DNA of 41,716 bases from contig CADAHU010000008.1 of assembly GCA_902787835.1 (NCBI GenBank), positions 1-41,716 on the forward strand. The letters run 5' to 3'. The notes under the pieces were generated by a model. The model did no database searches and was not told where the DNA came from. It worked only from the letters and a program-made list of their open reading frames with translations. Of the stretch, positions 23,308 to 32,054 are shown piece after piece. A program made the position numbers and the translations under genes. The DNA is from an uncultured Eubacteriales bacterium. Its GTDB lineage: Bacteria; Bacillota; Clostridia; Christensenellales; Aristaeellaceae. Position 1 is the first letter of the stretch, and each line of letters starts with the position of its first letter.

Positions 23308-23688
23308 ATGCAAGCGGATGAAATGCTGTTTTTTGACGCCCATCAGGAGGGTTTGCCCCTGTACCTGCGGCTCAGGGAGGAGATCCTGGAAAGCCTTCCC
23401 GATGCCCGGATCGAGGTGAAAAAGACCCAGATTTCCTTTAAGAACCGCCATTTGTTTGCCGCGGTTTCCTTTCTGCCCGTCCGACGCGCAGCGGATCGCC
23501 CCAAGCCCTGTATCACTCTTACCCTGGGCCTGCCGGCCCGGCTGGATTCTCCCCGGGTGGACGCGGCACTGGAGCCTTATCCCGGGCGATGGACGCACCA
23601 CATCACCCTGGGCGATCCCCGGGAAATCGACGAGGAATTGATGGGCTGGATCCGGGACGCCGCCGCCTTCTCCAACGCGAAAAGATAA
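23308..23688 (+). CDS. DUF5655-like protein
   Basis: A 126-residue cytosolic protein. Start at ATG 23308 (MQADEMLFFDAHQEG) with GAGGAGAAGG upstream. The pattern RLREEILESLPDARIEVKKTQISFKNRHLFAAVSF, followed by CITLTLGLPARLDSPRV and WTHHITLGDPREIDEELMGWIRDAAAFS, resembles the DUF5655 domain, often found in small stand-alone proteins of Firmicutes. No function is known for it. It is transcribed alone from the rightward half of the shared promoter and ends at a terminator. Confidence 0.75.
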   Translation: MQADEMLFFDAHQEGLPLYLRLREEILESLPDARIEVKKTQISFKNRHLFAAVSFLPVRRAADRPKPCITLTLGLPARLDSPRVDAALEPYPGRWTHHITLGDPREIDEELMGWIRDAAAFSNAKR

Positions 23689-23690
23689 AA

Positions 23691-23723
23691 CGCCCGCCGG
23701 AAGCATTCCGGCAGGCGATTTTT
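23691..23723. terminator. Terminator between the DUF5655 gene and alaS (convergent)
   Basis: CGCCcGCCGGAA, loop GCA, TTCCGGCaGGCG (23691-23717, one mismatch), then ATTTTTGTTTG rightward. On the minus strand the stem is followed by TTTTATC, so alaS transcripts may stop here too. Confidence 0.85.
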
Positions 23724-23734
23724 GTTTGGCTGTC

Positions 23735-25673
23735 TTATTCCGCCTTGCGGCCGATGGTGGCCTTGATGCGGCGGACGCCGGCGGAGGAGGCTTCCTCCTT
23801 CATGATCTTGAAGGACACCAGATCGCCGGTGCGGTTGGCGTGGGGACCGCCGCAGATTTCCTTGCTGAAGGGGCCCATGGTGTACACGCGCACGATCTCG
23901 CCGTATTTGCTCTCAAACAGGCCGATGGCGCCCTGGGCTTTGGCTTCGGGCACGGTCATCTCTTCCATAACGATGGGCACGTTGGCCTCGATGGCCTCGT
24001 TGACCAGCGCTTCCACCTGCTTAAGCTCCTCAGCGGTGACCTTGCGGCCAAAGGTGAAGTCGAAGCGCAGACGTTCGGCGGTGATGTTGCTGCCCTTCTG
24101 CTTGACCTCGTCGCCCAGCACCTTGCGCAGCGCGGCCTGCAGCAGATGAGTGGCGGTGTGCAGGCAGGTGGTCTGCTCGCTGTGATCGGCCAGGCCGCCC
24201 TTGAAGATCTGCTCCGCGCCGCTGCGACTGGTGGCCTGGTGCTGCTCGAAGCGCTTGGCAAAGTCCTCCTCGTCCACGGTCAGCCCGTGCTCGGCGGCCA
24301 GCTCCTTGGTGATCTCGATGGGGAAGCCGTAGGTATCGTAGAGCTTGAAGGCGCTGCGGCCGTCGATGACGCTGCTGCGCTCCAGGATGCCCTGACATTC
24401 CTTCTTGACGGCGGCGATATCGCCGGCCTTGACCGCCTCGATGGCGGCCACCATATCGGGCTGGGGACGCAGCACGTGGGTCTTGACGGCGTCCTCGGCG
24501 GCGGCCAGGGTATCATCGGCGATGATCTTTTCCATGGCGGCGCGGGTGCGGTTGATATTGAACAGCACCTTGTCGAATTCCTTTTCGCCCTGCTTCAGCG
24601 TGCGGGCAAAGCGGCCCTCCTCCAGGGTCAGCTGCTCGATGACGAAGGCGGCGTTCTGCTCCAGCTCGGGATAGACTTCCTTGTACTGGTCGATGATCAC
24701 CTGGGCCACCTTGGCGGTGAAGCCCTCCTCCAGACCCAGCCCCATGCCATAGCGCACGGCGCGGCGGATCAGGCGGCGCAGGATATAGCCCTGGCCCACG
24801 TTACTGGGGCCGATGCCGCGGGGATCGCCGATGATAAAGGTGGCGGTGCGCATATGATCGGCCACGATGCGGAAGGCCTTGGTGTTCTCGTCGTCGGGAT
24901 TGTATTTCTTGCCGCTCAACTCCTCGATCTTGGCCAGGATCTGGGCAAACACGTCGGTTTCATAAACGCTCTTTTTGCCGTTCAGCACGCAGATGGTGCG
25001 CTCCAGACCCATGCCGGTATCCACGTTTTTCTGCTCCAGGGGGATGAAGCTGCCGTCCTTCTGCTTGTTGTACTGCATGAATACGTCGTTCCAGATCTCC
25101 AGATACGCGCCGCAGTGGCAGGCGGGGGAGCAGTCGGGGCCGCAGGGCTCCTTGGTGATGATGAACATCTCGGTATCCGGGCCGCAGGGGCCGGTGACGC
25201 CGGCAGGGCCCCACCAGTTGTGCTCCTTGGGCAGGTAGAACAGATGATCGTCCTTCACGCCGCAGCTGCGCCACAGGTTGGCCGCTTCCTCATCCCGGGG
25301 GCAGTCCTCGTCGCCCTCGAATACGGTGAAGGCCAGCTTGTCCTTATCGATGCCCAGCCATTCCGGGCTGGTCAAAAATTCCCAGCTCCAGGGGATCATT
25401 TCTTTTTTAAAGTAGTCGCCCAGGCTCCAGTTGCCCAGCATCTCGAAGAAGGTCAGGTGGCTCATATCGCCCACCTCGTCGATATCGCCGGTGCGGATGC
25501 ACTTCTGCACGTCGGTCAGGCGGTTGCCCTGGGGATGCTTCTGGCCCAGCAGATAGGGGACCAGGGGATGCATGCCAGCGGTGGTGAACAGCACGGTGGG
25601 TCACGGCGTGATTCTTCTGCTGGAAGAACCGGAGCCACATGGAGCGAAGCTCGTTGGAGGAAAGCTGTTTCAT
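23735..25673 (-). pseudogene. alaS: Alanyl-tRNA synthetase, frameshifted by a short deletion near the N-terminus
   Basis: The enzyme charges tRNA-Ala. From ATG 25673 (AAGGAG upstream) the frame reads 24 codons, ending QQKNHAV at 25602. One extra base follows (25601), then the protein resumes in another frame at 25600 with PTVLFTTAGMHPLVPYLLG and stays open to 23735. AlaRS proteins normally have about 11 residues between these points (in E. coli VASSSLVPHND, class II motif 1), so about 32 nt are missing. The rest is intact: NWSLGDYFKKE, NVDTGMGLERT, LRRLIRRAVRYG, editing motif HTATHLLQAALR and the zinc site CGGPHANRTGD. It ends after the editing domain and lacks the usual C-terminal C-Ala domain. 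Either a real mutation with a second alaS elsewhere, or an assembly error. Confidence 0.88.
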
Positions 25674-25694
25674 GGGAATCTACACTCCTTACAT

Positions 25695-25736
25695 AAATAA
25701 ACTGTGCCTGCTCTTTTTGAAGACGAACAGACACAG
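25695..25736 (-). terminator. Regulated terminator of the alaS T-box
   Basis: Minus strand: CTGTGTCTGTTC pairs over 12 positions (two G-U) with GAGCAGGCACAG across a 11-nt loop, then TTTATTTAT. It directly follows the T-box core, with which its 5' arm competes. Confidence 0.88.
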
Positions 25737-25935
25737 ATTCGCGGTACCACTTCAATTGGCGCTTGCGCGCCCACCTCATTTGTCCCGATAACGGCGGGGA
25801 GCCGGATCGCCTTACTGATATTTCGGACGGTCAACTCGGCAGGGGCTTCTTCATGCGTTGCCGGTCTTGCACCGTCACCGGCTCGCTGCGGGCATGAATA
25901 CTTGGCTGCGTCAGGGTTTTTATTCAATTACGAGA
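25695..25935 (-). promoter_or_regulatory. T-box riboswitch leader of alaS
   Basis: On the minus strand the leader holds the T-box core GTGGTACCGCG (25740-25750), a stem I apical hairpin GCCGGT, GGTGCAAG-type loop, ACCGGC (about 25863-25886), and a candidate specifier GCC (Ala) at 25844-25846 in GAA-GCC-CC. T-box RNAs sense uncharged tRNA: when tRNA-Ala is uncharged, the antiterminator forms around the T-box core and alaS is transcribed. The intrinsic terminator is at 25695-25736. Specifier choice is by position and fits the downstream gene. Confidence 0.92.
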
Positions 25936-25939
25936 CAGA

Positions 25940-25968
25940 ATTATAATGAAAGACGGATGAATTGTCAA
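25940..25968 (-). promoter_or_regulatory. Consensus promoter of the alaS T-box transcript
   Basis: Minus strand: -35 TTGACA (25963-25968), 17-bp spacer, -10 TATAAT (25940-25945); both boxes are perfect. The -35 lies 6 bp after the stop codon of the M42 peptidase gene upstream, with no terminator between. Confidence 0.9.
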
Positions 25969-25974
25969 GGAGAT

Positions 25975-26967
25975 TTACACATTCTCCACAAATTTGAGCA
26001 ATATCCTCAGCGCGCCCTCCAGATCCCTGAGGTCGATGACCTCGGCGGGGGAATGAACGTAGCGGCAGGGGATCGACAGGCAGCCCGCGGGCACGCCGCT
26101 GCGGGTATGCTGGATGGCGCTGCCATCCTGGCCGCCGAAGGGCAGCACCTCCCGCTGTACGGGCACGCCGGCGTCCGCCGCGGCCTGAAGCAGGGCATCG
26201 CGCACGGCGGGGGTGGCGATCATGCTGCGGTCCATGAATTTGACCGCCGCGCCCTTGCCCAGCTGGATGGCGGGCAGCTTGACCTCCGGCGTATCGCCCC
26301 AGGCGGTCACGTCCAGCCCCACGCCCATATCGGGGTTCACGCTGTACGCCGCGGTTTTGGCGCCGCGGATGCCCACCTCCTCCTGGCTGCTGAAAACGCC
26401 GATCACGGTGTTTTTGGGCTCGTCCAGGTACATCATCAGCTCGCAAAGCAGGGCGCAGCAGCACCGGTCGTCCATGGCGGGGGAGGCCATGCGGTGATCG
26501 CCCAGCTCAAAATAATCGGGCGCGTACACCGCCATATCGCCGGGCAGCACGTATTGCTCCGCCTCCTGGCGGCTCTCTGCCCCGATATCGATAAACAGGT
26601 GCTTCATGGCCATCTCCTCGCCCTTGAGCGGCTGGCAGTACAGCACGCCCTCGGTGCCGTTCTCAAACACCACATGGCGTGCGCTGGAGATGCGCGGGCT
26701 GACGCCGCCCACGTTGTGCACCCGCAGGAAGCCGTTTTCATCGATATCGGTTACGATGAAGCCGATATGATCCATGTGCGCGGAAAACAGGATGCGCTTG
26801 CCATTTTCATCGGCGCCATATTTTTCCACGATCAGATTGCCCATGGCATCCACCCGCATGTTATCCACATGGGCGGCGATCAGCGATTTGACGGTTTCCG
26901 CCACGGCGTGCTCGTTGCCGGAGGGGCCATAGACGGAGAGCAGTTTTTTCAGCGTATCTCGAAGCAT
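25975..26967 (-). CDS. M42 family metallo-aminopeptidase (first of three paralogues, operon-distal)
   Basis: A 330-residue M42 (TET/glutamyl aminopeptidase, also annotated as CelM endoglucanase) enzyme. Metal and catalytic residues are seen in order: FSAHMDHIGF (His, Asp), ASPAMDDRCC (bridging Asp), SSQEEVGIRG (Glu base and ligand), GLDVTAWGD (Asp) and CRYVHSPAE (His). M42 enzymes form dodecameric tetrahedra that trim short peptides in the cytosol. Start ATG 26967 has GGGAGG upstream; the frame runs on to 27048 but that overlaps the next gene. Last gene of the rqcH-M42-M42-M42 operon. Confidence 0.93.
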   Translation of the reverse strand: MLRDTLKKLLSVYGPSGNEHAVAETVKSLIAAHVDNMRVDAMGNLIVEKYGADENGKRILFSAHMDHIGFIVTDIDENGFLRVHNVGGVSPRISSARHVVFENGTEGVLYCQPLKGEEMAMKHLFIDIGAESRQEAEQYVLPGDMAVYAPDYFELGDHRMASPAMDDRCCCALLCELMMYLDEPKNTVIGVFSSQEEVGIRGAKTAAYSVNPDMGVGLDVTAWGDTPEVKLPAIQLGKGAAVKFMDRSMIATPAVRDALLQAAADAGVPVQREVLPFGGQDGSAIQHTRSGVPAGCLSIPCRYVHSPAEVIDLRDLEGALRILLKFVENV

Positions 26968-26984
26968 GGATATACCTCCCTCGT

Positions 26985-27998
26985 TTATGCGTTCATCAGA
27001 AACGCGCGGGTCAGCGCGTACTGTGCCTCCACGTCGCTCAGGCAGCAAACGGACGCCCCGCTGTGGATATAGCGGCAGGGGACGGAGAGCGTGCAGGCCA
27101 GCGCCCCGCCGGCGGCGCGCTGGAAATTGGCGGCGTCGTTATTGCCGGTCACGCCGCGCTTGGGCTGGTGGGCAATGCCGCCTTTATCGGCCAGGCGGTT
27201 CAGCTTCTGATACAGCCGGCGCTGATAAACGCTGCTGTTGTCCATAAAGCTGACGGCCACGCCGCGCCCGGGGCAGCAAACATCAAACCGGCTTTCCGTG
27301 CAGCCCAGATCGTTGGCCGCGGTGCCCTCCAGGTTGATGCTGATATCGGGCTGTACGGCGTAGCCCGCGCCGATGGAGCCGCGCAGGCCCACCTCCTCCC
27401 GGGTGAGGAAGGCGAAGGTCACATCCCCTGGGTAGCGCTCCCGCATCAGCTCCAGCATATTATAGCAGCCCACCCGGTCGTCCAGGGCCTTGGCACATAC
27501 GAAGCCTTCGCCAAAGGGCGTGTAGGGTGTATCGAAGCTGGCATAGGCGCCCGGCGGGCAGTGCGCCAGAGCGTCGTCTTTATCCTTCGCGCCGATATCG
27601 ATGTACAGATCCTTATAGCCCAGCACCCGCTCCATATCCTTGTCGGTCTGCAGGTGGATGGCCATGGCGCCGATGACGCCGGGCAGCTTTTGATCGCCCA
27701 GGGTGACGCGCTTGGATACGATCACCCGGGGATCGATGCAGCCCACGGGCCGGAACTGCAGCAGTCCCTCCTCCGTGGCGCCCAGGACGATGAAGCCCAC
27801 CTCGTCCATGTGCGCCGATACGCACACGTGGGGACGGCCCACCTCCCTGCCTTTCCGGAAGGCCAGAACGTTGCCCATACGGTCGATACGGACGTTTTCC
27901 GCTCCGCACAGGCCGCGGGCCTCCTCCAGAATCGCCCGGCGGAGCTCCCGTTCATTGCCGGAGGGCGCGTTGATTTCGCACAGCGTTTTCAGATCCAC
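26985..27998 (-). CDS. M42 family metallo-aminopeptidase (second paralogue, one ligand changed)
   Basis: A 337-residue M42 enzyme related to both neighbours. SAHMDEVGF, AKALDDRVGC, TREEVGLRG and CRYIHSGAS carry the expected His, Asp, Glu-Glu and His. At the site where its neighbours read LDVT the sequence is INLEGTAAND, so the metal-binding Asp is Glu. Glu can also bind metal, so activity may be kept with a different preference. Its ATG overlaps the stop of the third paralogue by 10 bp, which indicates coupled translation. Confidence 0.92.
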   Translation of the reverse strand: MDLKTLCEINAPSGNERELRRAILEEARGLCGAENVRIDRMGNVLAFRKGREVGRPHVCVSAHMDEVGFIVLGATEEGLLQFRPVGCIDPRVIVSKRVTLGDQKLPGVIGAMAIHLQTDKDMERVLGYKDLYIDIGAKDKDDALAHCPPGAYASFDTPYTPFGEGFVCAKALDDRVGCYNMLELMRERYPGDVTFAFLTREEVGLRGSIGAGYAVQPDISINLEGTAANDLGCTESRFDVCCPGRGVAVSFMDNSSVYQRRLYQKLNRLADKGGIAHQPKRGVTGNNDAANFQRAAGGALACTLSVPCRYIHSGASVCCLSDVEAQYALTRAFLMNA

Positions 27999-29026
27999 AG
28001 ATCATCCCTCCATGTATCGTCGATGGCAGCGCAGCACGCGGCCAGCAGCCTGGCGCTTTCCTCCAGGGCGCGCATGTCAAAGGTTTCCACCGATGTATGC
28101 ATGTACCGCACCGGCAGGGAGAGCAGCATGCAGGGCACGCCGCCCCGCACCGCCTCCAGATCATCGGCATCGGTGGAGGTATACCGCGGCACGATTTCTT
28201 GCTGGAACTGGATATTGTTTGCTTTTGCGATCTCCTCCAGCCTGGCGGTCAGCACCGGATGGAGGAAGGGACCGCGGGCAATGGTGGGGCTTTCGATGCT
28301 GAAGGCCTCGTATTCCGGCGTGCCGGGGGTTTTGGCGTGGGTCACATCCAGCACGATGCCCATGTCTGGATCCACGCCGAAGCCCGCCGTCATGGCGCCG
28401 TAGCCGCCCACCTCCTCCTGACAGGAGGCCACAAAGTACAGATCGGCTGCGGTATCCACGCGCTGCAGCAGCTCCGCGGCGCGCAGCAGGATGGCCACGC
28501 AGGAGCGGTCATCCGCCGTTTTCATGGCATAGCGGCCGTTGAGCAGCTTTGTAAAGCCGCCCTCCAGCGTCACGCAATCGCCGATCTGCACCAGCTGCCG
28601 CACCCGCTCCGCCGGCATGCCCAGATCGATATAGAGATCTTCTTCTTTATAATTCTTTTTCCGCTCCTCGGCGGTCAGCAGATGAGGAGCCTTGGCGCCG
28701 ACCACGCCCAGCAGCGTTTCCCGCCCGTACACCGTAACCCGCATGCCGGGCAGGATGCGCGGATCCACGCCGCCTACATGGCCCACCCGCAGCGCGCCGT
28801 CCTCCTCGATACGGGATACCATCAGGCCGATCTCATCCAGATGGGCGCACAGCATCACCTTGGGCCCCCGGCCCTGGATGCGGGCGATGACGCTGTTCAG
28901 CGGGTCGATGCGCACCTCGTCGCACAGCGGGCGGAACGCGTCGGCAATGTACCGGGCAACGGCCTGCTCATTTCCCGAAAGCCCTGGCAGCGCGGCGCTT
29001 TCCCGCAAAAAATCTTCCGTTCGCAT
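27989..29026 (-). CDS. M42 family metallo-aminopeptidase (third paralogue, operon-proximal)
   Basis: A 345-residue M42 enzyme with all expected residues: LCAHLDEIGLMV, MKTADDRSCVA, SCQEEVGGYG, IVLDVTHAKTPG and VRYMHTSVET. It has an insertion rich in charged residues (LTAEERKKNYKEEDLYID) in the apical domain, which in TET enzymes lines the particle's interior or gates access. It starts 14 bp after the rqcH stop and overlaps the second paralogue. The three proteins could form mixed particles, as some archaeal TET peptidases do; this is inference. Confidence 0.92.
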   Translation of the reverse strand: MRTEDFLRESAALPGLSGNEQAVARYIADAFRPLCDEVRIDPLNSVIARIQGRGPKVMLCAHLDEIGLMVSRIEEDGALRVGHVGGVDPRILPGMRVTVYGRETLLGVVGAKAPHLLTAEERKKNYKEEDLYIDLGMPAERVRQLVQIGDCVTLEGGFTKLLNGRYAMKTADDRSCVAILLRAAELLQRVDTAADLYFVASCQEEVGGYGAMTAGFGVDPDMGIVLDVTHAKTPGTPEYEAFSIESPTIARGPFLHPVLTARLEEIAKANNIQFQQEIVPRYTSTDADDLEAVRGGVPCMLLSLPVRYMHTSVETFDMRALEESARLLAACCAAIDDTWRDDLWI

Positions 29027-29040
29027 GGCATGCTCCTATC

Positions 29041-30780
29041 TTATTTGATGGTCGGTATTTGCTGGATCTCCGCTTCGGTCACCTGGATCACATAATTGCT
29101 TTGATGAGTGAAGGTCACAAAGCCCACCGGCGTTCCGGACGGCTTTTTTACATATTTGCGCAGCGTGGCATCCACCGGCACGGCCTGCCCCTTGCCCTTG
29201 CTGTACCAGGCGGCCAGACGCAGGGCGCAGAGCAGCGTTTCATCGGATATGGGCTTATCCTCCGCGTGGATGATCACGTGGGAGCCGGGCATATCCTTGG
29301 CGTGCAGCCACATGTCATTGCCCCGGGCCGCGCTGGTGAGCTGCTCGTTCTGCAGCGCGTTTTTGCCCACGCTGATCACCGTGCCATCGGGCGCGGCAAA
29401 GCGCATGGGGGCCGATTTGCGCTGGCCCTTGGGCTGCTTTTTGCGCTCGGCGGCGGTGGCCTTCATCAGCCCCTCGTCCCGCAGCACCCGGCGGATATCG
29501 GAAAGATCCTCCTCGTTCTGGCAGCTGTCCAGATCGCACAGCGCCTCCTCCAGGATGCCGAGCTCCCGCAGGGTCTTTTCCTTTTGCTCCGCGGCCAGGC
29601 GCGCGGCGGCCCGGGCCTTTTGATAGCGCTTGAAGTAGCGCTGGGCGTTCTGGGCGGGGGAAAGGCGCACGTCCAGCGGGATACGCAGGGGCTGACCGTC
29701 GTAATAGTTGTCCAGCGTTACAGTCTCCGCGCCCCGGGGCACCTGGTACAGATGGGCGTTGAGCAGCTCGCCCATCACCCGATACTCCTCGCTGCGGGCG
29801 GCGTTGAGCAGCTCCTCCTGCTGGAGGGCCAGCTTTTTTTCATTGCGCTCAATGCTGGTTTTAAGCGTTTTGCGCAGACTGGCGGTGCGCTGCTGCATCC
29901 GATCCCGGCGGTCCCGCCCGTCATAGAAGGAGTCCAGCGCCTGGGAAAGGCTGGGCATGGCCTGCTGCCGATCGGCGGGATAGCTTAAATAAAGGAAGGG
30001 AAAAACATCGGCCGCCAGGCCATCCTCGCCCCGCAGCAGCATGGGCGGGGACATCTCCGGCAGCTTCGCCAGGAAAGCGGACAGCTTTTCGCAGATTTCC
30101 GGCAGGTGGTTGGGATCGGCGGAGGCCTGCTCGCTGCCGGTAACGCGCAGGGAAAGCTCCCGGGCCGCCGCAGCGGAAAGGCCGGAGATATGCAGCGAGA
30201 GCGCCTTGTCAAACCGCCCCTCATACCCCTGCAGCCGCGAAAGAAGAGCGCCGGCGTCGGCCTCCTCCGGGGAAAGCTTGTCCTGCGCAGGAGGCAGGGT
30301 AAAGGGGAGCCCGGGCAGCGCCTGGCGCACCCGGCTCATATCGTCGGTAACATGGCGGATGGCGTCGATGATTTTTCCGTCCCGCACCAGGGTCAGGTTG
30401 CTGTGGCGGCCCATGGCCTCCAGGTACATCTGGTAGGGATGCATCACGCCCAGCTCATCCTGCGCCTCCATTTCCAGCAGCAGCACCCGGTCGCCGTGCA
30501 GCTGGCTGATGGATATCAGCTTTCCGCCGGTCAGGTGCTTGCGCATCAGCATGCAGAACATGGGAGCGCTGATGGGGTTGGTAAACTGCGCCTCCGTCAG
30601 GTGCGCCCGGGCAAAGCTGGGGCTGGCGGAAAGCAGCAGCTTATGGTTTTTTCCGTTATTGCGCAGCAGCAGCACCAGCATATCCTTTTCCGGCTGGTTT
30701 ACGCGCTCGATGCGCGCGCCGGAAAGCGCCGCGTTCAGCTCCCGCGCGATGAATCCAAGGGTCAGTCCGTCCATTGGCAT
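29041..30780 (-). CDS. rqcH: RqcH (NFACT family) ribosome quality control factor
   Basis: A 579-residue NFACT protein, also annotated as FbpA fibronectin-binding protein. NFACT-N opens MPMDGLTLGFIARELNAALSGARIERVNQPEKD, followed by helix-hairpin-helix and coiled-coil parts (about residues 280-430, rich in RTASLRKTLKTSIERNEKKLALQQEEL), then NFACT-R with GKNALQNEQLTSAARGNDMWLHAKDMPGSHVII and a C-terminal NYVIQVTEAE. In Bacillus RqcH binds stalled 50S subunits and adds C-terminal alanine tails using tRNA-Ala, marking the chain for ClpXP. Start ATG 30780 has GGGTGA upstream. It heads an operon with three aminopeptidases, and alaS lies next. Confidence 0.93.
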   Translation of the reverse strand: MPMDGLTLGFIARELNAALSGARIERVNQPEKDMLVLLLRNNGKNHKLLLSASPSFARAHLTEAQFTNPISAPMFCMLMRKHLTGGKLISISQLHGDRVLLLEMEAQDELGVMHPYQMYLEAMGRHSNLTLVRDGKIIDAIRHVTDDMSRVRQALPGLPFTLPPAQDKLSPEEADAGALLSRLQGYEGRFDKALSLHISGLSAAAARELSLRVTGSEQASADPNHLPEICEKLSAFLAKLPEMSPPMLLRGEDGLAADVFPFLYLSYPADRQQAMPSLSQALDSFYDGRDRRDRMQQRTASLRKTLKTSIERNEKKLALQQEELLNAARSEEYRVMGELLNAHLYQVPRGAETVTLDNYYDGQPLRIPLDVRLSPAQNAQRYFKRYQKARAAARLAAEQKEKTLRELGILEEALCDLDSCQNEEDLSDIRRVLRDEGLMKATAAERKKQPKGQRKSAPMRFAAPDGTVISVGKNALQNEQLTSAARGNDMWLHAKDMPGSHVIIHAEDKPISDETLLCALRLAAWYSKGKGQAVPVDATLRKYVKKPSGTPVGFVTFTHQSNYVIQVTEAEIQQIPTIK

Positions 30781-30798
30781 ATTTGATCACCCGACCTA

Positions 30799-30827
30799 AT
30801 CATAGCACAAAAATTCGCCGCATACAA
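30799..30827 (-). promoter_or_regulatory. Candidate promoter of the rqcH-M42 operon
   Basis: Minus strand: extended -10 TGC-TATGAT (30799-30804), 17-bp spacer, weak -35 TTGTAT (30822-30827). The good -10 and the position just upstream of rqcH support it; the -35 is poor. Confidence 0.45.
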
Positions 30828-30859
30828 TGTGTCACAGCAAGATGCGAGGGGTGAAACAG

Positions 30860-31903
30860 GTGAAATTCAAGCTGAAAGTGACCCGGATGAACGTGGAACG
30901 GCTGCTGGTGATGGCCTCCGCCGCCCTGGTGGTGGCGCTGGCGCTGCACGGCAATGAAACGGCCATGAGCCGATATGAGGACAGCCAGCTGGCCCGCGGC
31001 GCGGCGGCGGTGGCCATCCCCACGGCCCAGCCCGCGGAGACTCAGCCGGTGACGGTATATTATCAGGATGGCGACGGATACCTGGTGCCGGTGACCACCC
31101 GGGTGGAAAAGACCGACGGCATTGCCCGGGCGGCGCTGCGATTGCTGGTGCAAAGTCCGGAGAACGACGCGGCTGCTGCCAGGATGGGGCTCAAGCCCTG
31201 CGTGCCCGAGGGAACGGATTTTGATCTGGATATCAGCAACGGCCGCGCCCGCGTGGACCTTCGCGGCGACGCCCTCTCCTGCGCCAGCGCGGCGGAGGAG
31301 AGCCTGATGGTGGGCGCGGTGGCCCAGACGCTTGCCGGATTCGATACCGTTAAGGAAGTAACCTTTCTTTTTGACGGCCAGTCGCGCTCCAAACTGACCC
31401 ACGGCACCGACGTTTCCGGCGCGTTCAGTGCCAGCGATATCAATATGGAAACGCTGGAGACCTTCGATGCAAACGATGCCAACGCCAGCCTGGTCAAGCT
31501 GTACTTCCCTTCCGCCACCGGGCGGATGCTGGTGCCGGTGACCCGGGTTGTCTATTCCGACGCCGATCCGGTGACCGCCATGGTGGAGCTTTGCCGCGGG
31601 CCGCGGGCGGACAGCGGACTGGAGCGCTGCGTGCCGGAGGGCTGCGGCCTGAAGGGCGTGACCATGAAGGACGGCGTGGTTTCCATTGACCTGACCAAGG
31701 AATTTGCAGGGGAAGGGGACGTGGACAGGACGCAGATGCTGCGGGCCATCGTGTTCACCGCCTCCCAGTTCCCCGGGGTCAAAGAGGTGCGGCTCAGCGT
31801 GGAGGGCGAGCCCTATCCGCTGCCCGAGGCGGCAAAAAGTGCATTTATCAATATGGATACGGAGGTGATCAGCTATTATCCCGGCGTGATCGAAACGGAC
31901 TGA
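30860..31903 (+). CDS. GerM-domain (sporulation/spore germination) protein with two GerM units
   Basis: A 347-residue protein from GTG 30860, chosen because GAGGGGTG lies about 8 bases upstream; ATG codons at 30827 and 30842 have no ribosome site. One N-terminal helix (about residues 12-29) puts the rest outside the cytosol membrane. Two GerM domains follow: VTVYYQDGDGYLVPVTTRVEK...ARAALRLLVQSP (about 62-190) and VKLYFPSATGRMLVPVTRVVYSDADPVTAMVELCRGP (about 210-330). Each has the late V-x-x-V-x-x-F-DG or V-x-x-V-R-L-S-VEG strand. GerM-type proteins form rings or assemble at the forespore or cell wall. This suggests a spore-former or the descendant of one. Expressed alone, with a terminator behind. 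Confidence 0.85.
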   Translation: MKFKLKVTRMNVERLLVMASAALVVALALHGNETAMSRYEDSQLARGAAAVAIPTAQPAETQPVTVYYQDGDGYLVPVTTRVEKTDGIARAALRLLVQSPENDAAAARMGLKPCVPEGTDFDLDISNGRARVDLRGDALSCASAAEESLMVGAVAQTLAGFDTVKEVTFLFDGQSRSKLTHGTDVSGAFSASDINMETLETFDANDANASLVKLYFPSATGRMLVPVTRVVYSDADPVTAMVELCRGPRADSGLERCVPEGCGLKGVTMKDGVVSIDLTKEFAGEGDVDRTQMLRAIVFTASQFPGVKEVRLSVEGEPYPLPEAAKSAFINMDTEVISYYPGVIETD

Positions 31904-31924
31904 TCAAAAAAATCAAAAATGACA

Positions 31925-31960
31925 AGCGGAACGGATGCTCGGAGCCGTTCCGCTTTTTTC
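31925..31960 (+). terminator. Terminator after the GerM-domain gene
   Basis: AGCGGAACGG (31925-31934), 10-nt loop, CCGTTCCGCT (31945-31954) followed by TTTTT. Classic intrinsic terminator. Confidence 0.93.
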
Positions 31961-32054
31961 GTTCCACGCCCCTGAAATGCCGTCGATTTGGCGATTCTGC
32001 ATAAGGAACGTTATGACATTATGATTAAATTTTATTACAGAATCAAAAATAGGG

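Noticed and set aside
30823..30828. TACAAT as a rightward -10 for the GerM-domain gene
   Set aside because: No recognisable -35 at 16-18 bp (30800-30805 reads TCATAG); it overlaps the leftward rqcH promoter. Left unassigned.
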